From assembly GCA_036960485.1 (NCBI GenBank), contig JBALXS010000004.1, forward strand, positions 1-64,000: 64,000 bases of DNA, written 5' to 3'. Every line of letters starts with the position of its first letter. The stretch's first letter is position 1. The DNA is from Rs1 sp036960485 (GTDB taxonomy: Bacteria; Pseudomonadota; Gammaproteobacteria; Pseudomonadales; Balneatricaceae). The notes under the pieces are model-generated. The model did not search any database, was not told the origin of the DNA, and was given only the letters and a program-made list of their open reading frames with translations. Shown piece after piece: positions 55,440 to 64,000 of the stretch. A program made the translations under genes and the position numbers.

Positions 55440-56498
55440 TTAGCTGCTCGCTTTTTGGGCTGCAAGTGCTTTAGCGCGTTTTTTAGCCGCTTTTGCTGCA
55501 TCTTTTTCAGCTAGCTTTTTTAAGCCTTTTTTGGTGTAAGCTGTACCTGTGGCATGCGCAATATCACGAATCACTGACCAATCTTTCTGGTAAGTAACAG
55601 GGAAAAAGCGATCGGCACCACCGAAGGTTTTACTCATCTCAGCCGAGAAGCGAAAAGTAGAGAAAGCTTCTTTAATCTTAGCTACCAACTCAGGTTTTAA
55701 GTCATGTGCGTAACCAAAAGAAGAGGTTGGAAAACGTGGGCTGGTGTAGATGATGCGAAAGTCATCTTCGCTAATACGACCAGCACTCACCATGCGATGA
55801 AATACATCAGAAGCGACTGGAGCCGCCTCGTAATCGCCTGATAGAACGCCCATTATAGATTGGTCGTGCTTACCTGAGTACTTCACTGTGTAGTCCGTAT
55901 CAGGGGTGATACCTAAATTGGGAAAAAGCGCACGCGGTGCTAAATTACCGGAGTTCGAAGAGGCTGAAGTATGTGCGACTAACTTACCCTTTAAATCATC
56001 CATCGTTTGAATGGAGCTATCTTTTTTAACGATAGTAATCAGATTATAGCCTTGGAAACCTTCAGCGGTACCTTTAACTGCTAGCGGTACAAAGCCACCT
56101 AAGTTAACAGCATAACCTGTAGGTCCGGTTGAGAAACCTGCGATATGTAAGCGCCCTGAACGAATCGCTTCTACTTCAGCAGCGTTAGAGTGAACGGTAT
56201 AATAAACCACTTTTTTACCCGTTAGAGCACTCAAATGTTGCTGAAACTCAGCAAAAGCATCTTTGTAAACCGCTGGATCTTCTACCGGAGTATAAGTGAA
56301 AACGAGAGTACTAGGATCTCTCCATTTACTGGAATCTTTAGGAGAGTCAGCTACTAAATCTTGGTTTTCATCGCAAAATTTGTCATCTAAAACGCCTCTA
56401 TTGCTACAGTCAGCAGCTTGAGCCATACCTGACATGAGTAATATAGCGCCCGATAACAGCAGGCTTGGGAGTGTTTTTGATACTTTCAACTTCATCAT
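55440..56498 (-). CDS. phnD: Phosphonate/phosphite-type ABC transporter binding protein
   Basis: A 352-residue periplasmic binding protein with a signal peptide (cut near GMAQA|AD). After it comes DCSNRGVLDDKFCDENQDLVAD, a Cys-containing leader typical of one PhnD subgroup; the binding domain has FTYTPVEDPAVYKDAF and AHTSASSNSG. The last 30 residues are an Ala/Lys-rich tail, perhaps helical, unusual for a binding protein. The ligand is unknown since no phosphonate-degrading gene is seen. ATG 56498 or the next ATG 56495; AAGGTG upstream. A sigma54-like promoter lies just upstream. Confidence 0.88.
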   Translation of the reverse strand: MMKLKVSKTLPSLLLSGAILLMSGMAQAADCSNRGVLDDKFCDENQDLVADSPKDSSKWRDPSTLVFTYTPVEDPAVYKDAFAEFQQHLSALTGKKVVYYTVHSNAAEVEAIRSGRLHIAGFSTGPTGYAVNLGGFVPLAVKGTAEGFQGYNLITIVKKDSSIQTMDDLKGKLVAHTSASSNSGNLAPRALFPNLGITPDTDYTVKYSGKHDQSIMGVLSGDYEAAPVASDVFHRMVSAGRISEDDFRIIYTSPRFPTSSFGYAHDLKPELVAKIKEAFSTFRFSAEMSKTFGGADRFFPVTYQKDWSVIRDIAHATGTAYTKKGLKKLAEKDAAKAAKKRAKALAAQKASS

Positions 56499-56528
56499 TG
56501 TTACACCTTATTTTATTTTGTTGTAGGT

Positions 56529-56544
56529 CACAGTGGTTGTGCCA
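56529..56544 (-). promoter_or_regulatory. Sigma54-type promoter of phnD
   Basis: On the minus strand TGGCACA-N4-CTGTG matches the -24 box TGGCACG almost fully, with correct spacing to a weaker -12 box (GT instead of GC). The start of transcription would be near 56518, giving a leader of about 20 bases that holds the ribosome site. Confidence 0.5.
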
Positions 56545-56652
56545 AAGAATGAGTGAGTTAGACTCAACACTATAAAAGCAAATTATATACCAACTATAAA
56601 AAATACATTAAAATCAACAAGGTGAGTAAATTAAAAAATCTAACTTAGAATA

Positions 56653-56676
56653 GTTTTAGACATTAATGTCCGTTAC
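56653..56676. promoter_or_regulatory. Palindrome, candidate activator site 1 (enhancer of phnD)
   Basis: GTTTTAGAC-ATTAAT-GTCCGTTAC, imperfectly symmetric, similar to the site at 55136-55159. Its centre is about 147 bases upstream of the expected phnD start of transcription, a normal distance for an NtrC-family enhancer. A half-site ATGTCC follows at about 56695-56702. Confidence 0.5.
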
Positions 56677-56748
56677 TAAAAAGGTAATTCTCATAAATGT
56701 CCATAAAGAAGGTGTCGTAAAACTACTACGTTCAACAATACACCGTTA

Positions 56749-56804
56749 AAAATCGGCTCAACATGCTCATTTACACCAGTAGACTCCGCTATTTCGCCGA
56801 TTTT
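56749..56804. repeat. Inverted repeat downstream of the response-regulator gene
   Basis: AAAATCGGC (56749-56757) and GCCGATTTT (56796-56804), separated by 38 bases. It may be a terminator arm pair for the regulator gene on the minus strand or a protein site. No T-run is directly attached. Confidence 0.3.
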
Positions 56805-56915
56805 GATTAAAACCCTCCGGGCCAGCTAAAGCTGTTGTACCCATAAACAGGGGCATGCTATCTACGCTGCGCTTGTCTTATTATCGCTCGCTACCTTTTA
56901 CCACACCCTCTAAAT

Positions 56916-58259
56916 TCATTTGAATACTTTTTTGTCTAGATAGTGCTTCTTCATTTTACGGTACAAAGTTTTTGAAGTGAGATTGAGTAGTTGAGCCGCT
57001 TTGCTGACCTGTCCTTTGGCGCTTCTTAAGCCCTCTTCCAGCAACTGGCGCTCAAATTGCTCCATACGCATTTCGTAATCAGCTGGAGACTGTGACGTTG
57101 TATCGACGTTAGGCAAATCTTCTTCACTAATGCCTAAAACAAACCTGTCAGCAGCATTTTTTAACTCTCTAACATTACCCAACCATGGCCTTTGCAGTAA
57201 CCCATCGATAATTTCGGGACTGAGCTCGGGCATCACTTTGGCGTAGTACTCACATGCTTTGCTGGTATAGTGTTGAAAAAGCGGTAATATATCTTCAGGG
57301 CGCTCACTCAATGCTGGCAAATAAATACTGGCGACATTGAGCCTGTAGAATAAATCTTTACGAAACTCTCCACGCTCGCCTAATTGCGCTAAATCATCTT
57401 TACTCGCTGCTATCACCGTCATTTTTACCGCAATAGAAGTGCTACTGCCTACCCGTTCAATACTGCGCTCTTGTAGAACTCTTAATAGTTTTATTTGCAC
57501 CGATAACGGCATAGACTCTATTTCATCGAGGAATAGAGTACCGCCATTGGCCACTTCGATCTTGCCTATATGACGTTTATTAGCGCCGGTGAACGAACCC
57601 GCTTCGTGGCCAAATAACTCACTCTCGATTAAACTTTCAGTCATGCCACCGCAATTGATAGCAATAAAACGCTTATCACAGCGCTCACTGTATTGATGCA
57701 ATGCACGTGCCACTATGTCTTTACCACTGCCAGTGTCACCGTAAATAATAGTATCGACATTGCTTTTAGCCAGTGCCAAAATATTCTGGCGAACATTCTT
57801 AATCGCGGTAGATTCACCAATAATAAATTTTTCAATATCACTGCGCTGCGCTAAGCTTTGTTTCAAACGTCTATTTTCTAACACTAACCGACGTTTTTCC
57901 TGGGCGCGGCGCAATTGGCTGATAAGATATTGCGGTTGCAGTGGTTTTTCCAAAAAATCATAAGCCCCCTCTTTCATCGCCTGCATCGCCATCGGAATAT
58001 CTCCATGGCCACTCATCAATAGTACCGGTAGTGAAGCATCCAGCTTTTGCAAACGAGCAAGCAAACTAAGACCATCTAATTTAGACATCTTTACATCACT
58101 TAATATCACTGCGGCACAGTCAACAGCGATGTGATTCAATGCTTTTTCAGGCTGTTGATAAGCGATCACACTAAACCCTTCAAGATTGAGCATTTCTGCA
58201 AGCGCTTCTGTGATCTCCTTATCGTTATCGATAATGATTACTTTGATATCTTCTATCAT
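56916..58259 (-). CDS. NtrC/DctD-family sigma54 response regulator
   Basis: A 447-residue activator. Receiver domain (1-120) with acidic residues D11/D13, phosphorylation site D55 and K105; AAA+ domain with Walker A GDTGSGKD (174-181) and the sigma54-contact loop as GSFTGA (221-226, usually GAFTGA); C-terminal Fis-type helix-turn-helix (GQVSKAAQLLNLTSKTLYRKMKK). The ATG at 58259 is inside the end of the kinase gene (ATGA overlap). It probably activates the adjacent transporter genes from the palindromes described there. Confidence 0.92.
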   Translation of the reverse strand: MIEDIKVIIIDNDKEITEALAEMLNLEGFSVIAYQQPEKALNHIAVDCAAVILSDVKMSKLDGLSLLARLQKLDASLPVLLMSGHGDIPMAMQAMKEGAYDFLEKPLQPQYLISQLRRAQEKRRLVLENRRLKQSLAQRSDIEKFIIGESTAIKNVRQNILALAKSNVDTIIYGDTGSGKDIVARALHQYSERCDKRFIAINCGGMTESLIESELFGHEAGSFTGANKRHIGKIEVANGGTLFLDEIESMPLSVQIKLLRVLQERSIERVGSSTSIAVKMTVIAASKDDLAQLGERGEFRKDLFYRLNVASIYLPALSERPEDILPLFQHYTSKACEYYAKVMPELSPEIIDGLLQRPWLGNVRELKNAADRFVLGISEEDLPNVDTTSQSPADYEMRMEQFERQLLEEGLRSAKGQVSKAAQLLNLTSKTLYRKMKKHYLDKKVFK

Positions 58260-60181
58260 GCCACCTCTGCTAACTTTAATATCACTGAAAAACAACTTCC
58301 CTTGCCAGGTTCAGAGGTTACCTTGAGCTGTCCACCAAAGTCTTGCACTATGTTATAACTAATTGACAAACCTAGCCCTAACCCCTCTCCCGAATTCCTA
58401 TTGGTATAAAAGGGATCGAAGATGTAGTCTAACTGCGAAGCACTGATCCCTATACCGTTATCTCGCACCTCAATCCACAATTCAGCGAGCTTAACAGTCA
58501 CTGATATGCTGATTTTAGGCTGACTAGTATTTTGCACCGCATCCAATGCATTGCTCAGTAGATTGATGAGCACTTGCTCTAATCGAATAGATTCAGCCAG
58601 CACTGCAGGAGATGCATGTGCCGAATCATAAATAAGTTGGCACTGCTGCGCGTGACATTGATTGGACATTAAATCAATAGCACCACTGATAACGGGCTGC
58701 AAATCTACCGCTGATAATTCAGTGGCGGCCTTGCGGGCGAAAGATTTCAAATGGCGAGTAATAACGCCGACCTTATCTATCAAGTATTTAATTTTTGCAT
58801 GACTGTGCTGCACCGCGTCAAACTTACCATTATGTAAGTGCAAGCCCGCACTGTGCAAGTGACTGATGACAGCAGTTAATGGTTGGTTTATTTCATGGGT
58901 AATACTGACACTCAACTGGCCGAGATCTGCCAGTTTAGCTGCTTGGATTAATTCGTTTTGCGTCAATTGCAATTGTTGTTCGGCAATTACTCGCTCTTCA
59001 ATCTGCGCCGCTAGGGCTAAGTTGGTGCGTTCAACCGCTATAGCTGTTCTTTGAAAATGCTTCAGATCCGCAGCCATATTGGATATTTCATCATTGCCGA
59101 TAATACGTATCTGGGTATCTAATTTGGCTGAAGCTATTGAACGCATATTTTGTTGTAACTCTAGAATACGTTGCAATACATTGCGTCGTACATAGAACCA
59201 GGAAATAGCACAGGCAGCGATTAGGCTGATCAGTGATAACAGCAGGACACTAGTCATATTACGGTTGATTGAAATAATGGCACGCTTTAAGGAATAACTG
59301 ATTCGCTGGTTAGTAGTATCGGTATACAAATTAATTTGGGCAGCAAGCTGGTGAATATTTTGCAAGGCGTTTTGCAGGAAAAAAGCTTGCTGGTAAGCGA
59401 GCTCTAACTGCTCATTTTGCAAAGTAAACAAATCCCCTTTACGGCTGCCATAATTCAATAATATTGCTATTTTTTCAGCCAATGCACTCTCAAGCTTTTT
59501 AGGTGCATATGCTAGGTGCAGTGTAACTTGCTGTCCGATACCTTCCAAACGCAGAAAAGTATCATCTAAATCGTTGAAGGAGGGATCGTTTGCAATTTTT
59601 TCAATCAAACCGGCAAAATAATACAACTGATTAATTACCATTAACTTACTTTGCTCTGCCGGCCATTTAGGGAGCTGCTGCAACTGGTAAATTATCTGTT
59701 TGAACAGTGGATCAATATTTTTCAATGTTTCGCGCAACTGCTGATGTAATTGCTCGCGATGATCAACACTTTGATTAAGCAGTATCAAGTTATTTTTAAT
59801 TTGCGCAATTAACTCACGGAAATAATTATCGTAATCGGGCAAATTACGCATCAATAAATCCATATCAGTTATAGCAACATCCAGTTTGAACATTGCCTGG
59901 TCGCGTAATATGTTAGATTCAGCGGTCACTAGTATTGGCGCAGTCGCGACTATTAAGCGGCTCTTATCGTTTAATCTTGCAGCGGCATCAAGCCCAGTAA
60001 TATCCTGCTGTTCCAGAAGATGCAACTGATTACGCAAATCGAGGAAAGTGCGAGTTGATAAACCACTAGCAATAATAGTGATAGAAGATATAAGCACTAA
60101 TGCTAAAAATAATCGCCCACCTACTCCCAAGCGATAAGTAGGCTGTGTTTTAAAACCATCCATATAAAAACGAGTTCCCAT
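58256..60181 (-). CDS. Sensor histidine kinase partner of the sigma54 regulator
   Basis: A 641-residue kinase. Two membrane helices (about 25-42 and 312-334) flank a periplasmic domain of about 270 residues that appears all-helical, like TorS-type sensors, which often read a periplasmic binding protein. HAMP, then HisKA with the phospho-His in SITHEINQPL (about H429), then HATPase motifs NLLSNALDAV, DNGIGI and GEGLGLGLS. It overlaps its regulator gene by four bases. ATG 60181 is used; a TTG precedes it and an ATG is six codons in. PhnD is an obvious candidate as co-sensor. Confidence 0.9.
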   Translation of the reverse strand: MGTRFYMDGFKTQPTYRLGVGGRLFLALVLISSITIIASGLSTRTFLDLRNQLHLLEQQDITGLDAAARLNDKSRLIVATAPILVTAESNILRDQAMFKLDVAITDMDLLMRNLPDYDNYFRELIAQIKNNLILLNQSVDHREQLHQQLRETLKNIDPLFKQIIYQLQQLPKWPAEQSKLMVINQLYYFAGLIEKIANDPSFNDLDDTFLRLEGIGQQVTLHLAYAPKKLESALAEKIAILLNYGSRKGDLFTLQNEQLELAYQQAFFLQNALQNIHQLAAQINLYTDTTNQRISYSLKRAIISINRNMTSVLLLSLISLIAACAISWFYVRRNVLQRILELQQNMRSIASAKLDTQIRIIGNDEISNMAADLKHFQRTAIAVERTNLALAAQIEERVIAEQQLQLTQNELIQAAKLADLGQLSVSITHEINQPLTAVISHLHSAGLHLHNGKFDAVQHSHAKIKYLIDKVGVITRHLKSFARKAATELSAVDLQPVISGAIDLMSNQCHAQQCQLIYDSAHASPAVLAESIRLEQVLINLLSNALDAVQNTSQPKISISVTVKLAELWIEVRDNGIGISASQLDYIFDPFYTNRNSGEGLGLGLSISYNIVQDFGGQLKVTSEPGKGSCFSVILKLAEVA

Positions 60182-60721
60182 CAATGTAATTTATTAAGAG
60201 GTAATCAACAACCCATTGCTCAATTCCAGCCACATAACCTAGCCACAGGCTTCTTTAAGCCTATTGAAATAACAAATGATGGTTTAGGTTTCTTGAAGAA
60301 TATTACTAGTATTGTAAGCAAAGCGTTACTAATATCTAAACAACAAAGAGTGACTAGTATTCTTAGGAGGGTATTATTAGCATACAAACAGGTCTGTACT
60401 GGTATGCTAACGACGCACCTTTTACTGTAATTAGCATTCTAATCTCGCCTAAGATTGTTGTCGGTAACGAATACAAGTCTCCAGTGCAAACCCTCTCGTT
60501 TAGACTCCCCTCACTGTATGAATTCGTGTTACTGCAAAGGAAAAAACATTCGCTCCAAGAAATGGAGTATTAACCCTTGGGCGATTTAGCTTTCGCCTAA
60601 TTGATCTCTAATAAACTAATGATACATTTACAGGTTAAATGCTAATGGCTGCATCGCAAGTTATCGATAAAGATTAATGCCCTTTCTATTAAACAGCCAG
60701 CATTTACAAGCTGTGACTTTC
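60182..60721. other. Intergenic region upstream of the kinase gene
   Basis: About 540 bases between the kinase start and the thioesterase stop. No gene or clear motif found. It must contain the kinase promoter and perhaps a terminator for the malonate genes. Confidence 0.5.
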
Positions 60722-61150
60722 TTATGCCTTAACATGCAAGTGGGCGATAAATTTAACCGCTGTTTTTTGTTGATTTTCTACTATCACTTCAACGCTCAAT
60801 CGCGCCTTACCTGTGTCTGTAAGTGTCGCTAAAAATGTAGCTGATTGTGCTTCACTGATCATTGCTGATGCGACTATTTCTCCTTGCACTGGCCGTAAAT
60901 ATTCTATTTCTGCCTTAGCCATCACTAGCGAGCAGTTGCCAGGTAACTTTGAAAAAGTTAACCCCCAAGCAGCCAGCGTGCAGATAGAATACAGCGACCC
61001 TGCAAAAGCAGTATTATGTACATTCAGGTTTTCATCGGCGCCGCCAGAGACCACAATGCTTTGCGCGCTTAACTCTCGCACTCTGAAGTCCATCTGTGCA
61101 CTAATAGGTATGCCGTTACGTACCGCGTTTTCTAAAAACTCACAATTCAT
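60722..61150 (-). CDS. YiiD_C-type hot-dog thioesterase-like protein
   Basis: A 142-residue single hot-dog domain with the pattern of the putative thioesterase family (YiiD C-terminal domain): NVHNTAFAGSLYSICTLAAWGL and then AEIEYLRPVQGEIVA. It probably hydrolyses an acyl-CoA; substrate unknown. It lies 108 bases downstream of the malonyl-CoA synthetase gene, same strand, so it could remove or proofread CoA esters in that pathway. Confidence 0.75.
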   Translation of the reverse strand: MNCEFLENAVRNGIPISAQMDFRVRELSAQSIVVSGGADENLNVHNTAFAGSLYSICTLAAWGLTFSKLPGNCSLVMAKAEIEYLRPVQGEIVASAMISEAQSATFLATLTDTGKARLSVEVIVENQQKTAVKFIAHLHVKA

Positions 61151-61258
61151 TAGCTAATTCTCTATGACAGTTAAAACCAGTTATTTTTACGTATGAAAAG
61201 AGCTGCCATCTACCGTTTTAACAGCGATAGATGAGCCTACTCTTTGCATCTACCATGA

Positions 61259-62779
61259 TTAGACGTTTTTGTATGCCTCTCGCAGCTGTGCTTTTTGCAC
61301 TTTTCCCATCACATTGCGCGGTAATTCACCGACAAAATCTATCGTTTTGGGTTGCTTAAATCGCGCTAGTTTATCTTGCAGCGACTCTAATATATCTTCG
61401 CCAGTTAGCGCACATGAGCCGTCTAACACAACCACAGCAATCACAGTTTCTCCAAAATCAGCGTGGGCAATACCAATCACTGCTGATTCTTTTACCCCTG
61501 CAATTAAATCAATTTCAGACTCTATCTCTTTAGGGTAAATATTAAATCCTCCTGAAATAATTAAATCTTTGGAGCGACCAACGATAGTGATGCGCCCTGC
61601 CCGATCCATTTTGGATAAATCACCGGTTATGAAATAACCATCATCACGAAATTCTTCTGCAGTTTTTTCTGGCATCTGCCAGTAGCCGCTAAACACATTG
61701 CTACCAGTAACTTCTAGTACACCTGTTTGTCCATTGGCTAATTCCACACCTTGATCATCACATACTCTAGCGCTTACGCCTGGTAGCGCGAAACCAACGG
61801 TACCGGCTATGCGCTCCCCTTGATAAGGGTTTGAGGTAAGCATGCCACACTCCGTCATACCGTAGCGTTCTAGTATTTCATGTCCGGTGCGTGCCGCAAA
61901 ACCATCATGAGTTTCTGCTAGCAAAGGTGCTGAGCCTGCTATAAACAAACGCATTTTTTGACAGACAGCGCTATCAAAAGCAGGCTCTTCTAACAACCGG
62001 GTATAGAAAGTAGGAACTCCCATTAACACTGTGCTTTGAGGTAGTTTTTGCATCACTGCATTTACGTCAAAACGCGCTAGAAAATGCACACTAGAGCGTC
62101 CGAGCATAGCGCAGTGCAAAGCGACAAATAAGCCATGTACATGGAAGATCGGTAAGGCGTGAAGAAGTACATCTGTCTCATCTTCCCACTGCCAATATGC
62201 ATGTAGCGTCTGTGCGTTAGAGAGTAAATTACCATGACTTAACATGGCACCTTTAGAGCGCCCAGTAGTACCAGAGGTATACAAAATAGAGGCGAGATCA
62301 GCGCTGGCACGCATCACAACTTCGGGGTTAGCATCAAGCTGCGCTAAATTTTGCAGCAAGCTGCCTTCACCATTTTCACCTAATGTCATAGTGTGCGCCA
62401 CTTTAAGGCTATTCGCCAACTCTGCACACTGCGCTAGCTTTTGTGGTTCACAGACAAATACTTGCGGCTGGGCATCCCCCAGAAAATATTCAACTTCGTT
62501 AAGTGTGTAAGCAGTGTTCAGTGGTATATAAATAGCCCCTACTCGTAAACACGCCAGATATAAAAGCACTGCTTCGTTCGACTTTTGCGTCTGCACTACC
62601 ACTCTATCGCCTGGTGTCACACCTAAATCGAGTAATTTGCTATGCAGTTTACCTGTACGACTCGCCAGCTCGCTATACAGTAATGGCCCTCTACCTGGCG
62701 TTAATAAAAATGCTTTATCTGCTAATTGCTGGGCTTTATTAGCGACTAAACTTAAGTACAAATTTTCGTTTTCTGACAT
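61259..62779 (-). CDS. matB: Malonyl-CoA synthetase (MatB-like acyl-CoA ligase)
   Basis: A 506-residue AMP-forming ligase. P-loop-like ILYTSGTTGRSKGAML, the A5 motif ERYGMTECGML, A7 YFITGDLSK, A8 RITIVGRSKDLIISGG and the catalytic Lys near the C-terminus in PRNVMGKVQK. Malonate specificity is suggested by the LPIFHVHGLFVALHCAM stretch, known in MatB proteins, and by the adjacent malonyl-CoA decarboxylase gene. It would activate malonate to malonyl-CoA. 89 bases separate the two genes. Confidence 0.87.
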   Translation of the reverse strand: MSENENLYLSLVANKAQQLADKAFLLTPGRGPLLYSELASRTGKLHSKLLDLGVTPGDRVVVQTQKSNEAVLLYLACLRVGAIYIPLNTAYTLNEVEYFLGDAQPQVFVCEPQKLAQCAELANSLKVAHTMTLGENGEGSLLQNLAQLDANPEVVMRASADLASILYTSGTTGRSKGAMLSHGNLLSNAQTLHAYWQWEDETDVLLHALPIFHVHGLFVALHCAMLGRSSVHFLARFDVNAVMQKLPQSTVLMGVPTFYTRLLEEPAFDSAVCQKMRLFIAGSAPLLAETHDGFAARTGHEILERYGMTECGMLTSNPYQGERIAGTVGFALPGVSARVCDDQGVELANGQTGVLEVTGSNVFSGYWQMPEKTAEEFRDDGYFITGDLSKMDRAGRITIVGRSKDLIISGGFNIYPKEIESEIDLIAGVKESAVIGIAHADFGETVIAVVVLDGSCALTGEDILESLQDKLARFKQPKTIDFVGELPRNVMGKVQKAQLREAYKNV

Positions 62780-62868
62780 TTATTTATCCTTTTGGCTACC
62801 GTGCCGCTCATTATTATTTTGCTTCTAGCTGGATATGATTAGCTGAGCAGCAAAGCGCTCTCATTTAT

Positions 62869-64000
62869 TTAATCACTTTTTATAGTGCTCATTAACTGTT
62901 TGAACTGGCGTTGCAACTCTTTTGAGAGGGCTATTGATGACGCACAGACATAAGCTTCATGATTACTCACTACCCGTTCATCTTCGTATAAGTAATTTAC
63001 CATGCAGCCCCAGGATTCAGCCTGCCCTCTTAAAGATGTGTTAGCGGCTATATTAATGCGCTGTAAGCACGCACCGTTTGATAAGTGAAAGTGCGCCACC
63101 GGATCCAGCGCGGTATCTGTGCGTTTAAGTACCGCCAAATAATAAAGACAGAGCTTGTGCAACAGTTGTGGATCTTGCTTAACACTGAACTCTAAGCGCT
63201 CCCATGTTAGTTGGCTTTCACTCTCATTCCCGTTCCCAAGATCACTGCCACTATCCTTTTCTAATAGCTGGCTTATTTCTGCTATGTTGCTGGCGCGCTG
63301 CTCTGCACTGTAACGCTTTGAATTAACGTCAAACATCTCCTGCAAAGATTTCACCATCAGCGGCATCGGTGAAAGCGTAACAAAGCGCTTTATCTGGGGG
63401 AATTCATCTTTTAACTCTTCAGCCACCTGCTTAATCAGAAAATTGCCAAAGCTGACTCCACGCAGGCCACTCAAGGCGTTATTAATCGAATAAAACACCG
63501 CAGTATCCGGTTGCTGTTGTTCATTCACTTGTGCTTTTGGATCAACTAACTGCGCGATTGAATTACTCATTTCGCAGGTCAGCGCCACTTCGATAAAAAT
63601 CAGTGGCACATTGGGCAGAGCTGGATGAAAAAAGCCAAAACAGCGCCGGTCTTTATCATGTAAGCGCCTGCGCAAATCGTCCCAACCTTCCATCGGGTGC
63701 ACTGCTTCAAACTCAATCAGCTTTTCTAAGATAGTTGCAGACGTATGCCAATCAATGCGCTGCAATTGCAGAAACCCGCGATTAAACCAAGAAGCCAACA
63801 AATGCCTAAAATCCGCATCAACGTCCTGTAATTGTGGCGAAGTTGGCAATTGTTCAAGCAGAAAAGTACGCATTGCAACTAGTACTCCAGTGCCATTTGG
63901 CGCCATATTTAACCGACGAAACAGCTCTTGGCGCGGTGCTTCAGATAACGCTATCAAGCGCGCTAATGTTTTGGGGTCGTCACTGTCATAACCTGCAATC
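62869..64000 (-). CDS. Malonyl-CoA decarboxylase (N-terminus cut by the edge)
   Basis: At least 377 residues, open to the right edge; the beginning is missing. Sequence before the TTG at 63957 continues in the same frame (AGYDSDDPKTLARL), so that codon is internal. The catalytic core is recognisable from FFHPALPNVPLIFIEVALT, YSINNALSGLRGVSFGNFLI and the His in DPVAHFHLSNGA. Converts malonyl-CoA to acetyl-CoA and CO2, so with MatB it forms a malonate-use pathway. Confidence 0.92.
   Translation of the reverse strand, partial: IAGYDSDDPKTLARLIALSEAPRQELFRRLNMAPNGTGVLVAMRTFLLEQLPTSPQLQDVDADFRHLLASWFNRGFLQLQRIDWHTSATILEKLIEFEAVHPMEGWDDLRRRLHDKDRRCFGFFHPALPNVPLIFIEVALTCEMSNSIAQLVDPKAQVNEQQQPDTAVFYSINNALSGLRGVSFGNFLIKQVAEELKDEFPQIKRFVTLSPMPLMVKSLQEMFDVNSKRYSAEQRASNIAEISQLLEKDSGSDLGNGNESESQLTWERLEFSVKQDPQLLHKLCLYYLAVLKRTDTALDPVAHFHLSNGACLQRINIAANTSLRGQAESWGCMVNYLYEDERVVSNHEAYVCASSIALSKELQRQFKQLMSTIKSD

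Overview
The window comes from an A+T-rich gammaproteobacterium, most likely marine. The first 14 kb has the housekeeping gene order known from Pseudomonas (moeB-prmC-prfA-hemA / TPR lipoprotein-lolB-[ispE]-prs-rplY-pth-ychF). FimX, LolB and TRAP/lactate genes also fit that class. I cannot name a genus from sequence alone.

Layout. (1) 1-14.2 kb: ypjD (partial), yfjD/corB-type, ansA, then moeB, prmC, prfA and hemA on the minus strand, and a TPR lipoprotein, lolB, prs, rplY, pth and ychF on the plus strand. ispE, normally between lolB and prs, is absent from this slot. (2) 14.4-14.9 kb: a tandemly duplicated tRNA-Met/tRNA-Gln pair behind a stringent-type promoter. (3) 15.1-20 kb: a FimX-type degenerate GGDEF-EAL protein, then an aldehyde dehydrogenase divergent from an AraC regulator. 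(4) 20-42.3 kb: the accessory block and the main point of interest. A 3633-residue repeat protein has an N-terminal LEPR-XLL-like motif instead of a Sec signal peptide. Upstream on the same strand are a TolC-like outer-membrane protein and a small periplasmic HlyD-like adaptor. Divergently transcribed are a GAF-TM-HlyD protein, an M50 protease-HlyD fusion with a PqqD/RRE-like N-terminus, and a shortened SecA-like ATPase. No ABC exporter ATPase is present. I infer a dedicated, unconventional export system for the giant protein in which a SecA paralogue may replace the type I ABC motor. An LPS-kinase-like gene and a glycosidase-like gene follow the giant gene. (5) 42.4-52.1 kb: yiaA, then a lactate locus (L-lactate dehydrogenase-like flavoprotein, TRAP transporter, PdhR/LldR-type regulator, D-lactate dehydrogenase) with a perfect 33-bp operator-like palindrome, then a stand-alone trpB. 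(6) 52.7-60.2 kb: a PhnCDE-type ABC transporter with a sigma54 regulator and histidine kinase; a -24/-12-like element and two similar palindromes suggest direct control. (7) 60.7-64 kb: a YiiD_C-type thioesterase, malonyl-CoA synthetase and malonyl-CoA decarboxylase (partial at the right edge).

All functional calls rest on motifs and recalled family sequences; no database search was run. Intergenic elements (operators, terminators, promoters) are read by eye and are less certain than the genes.
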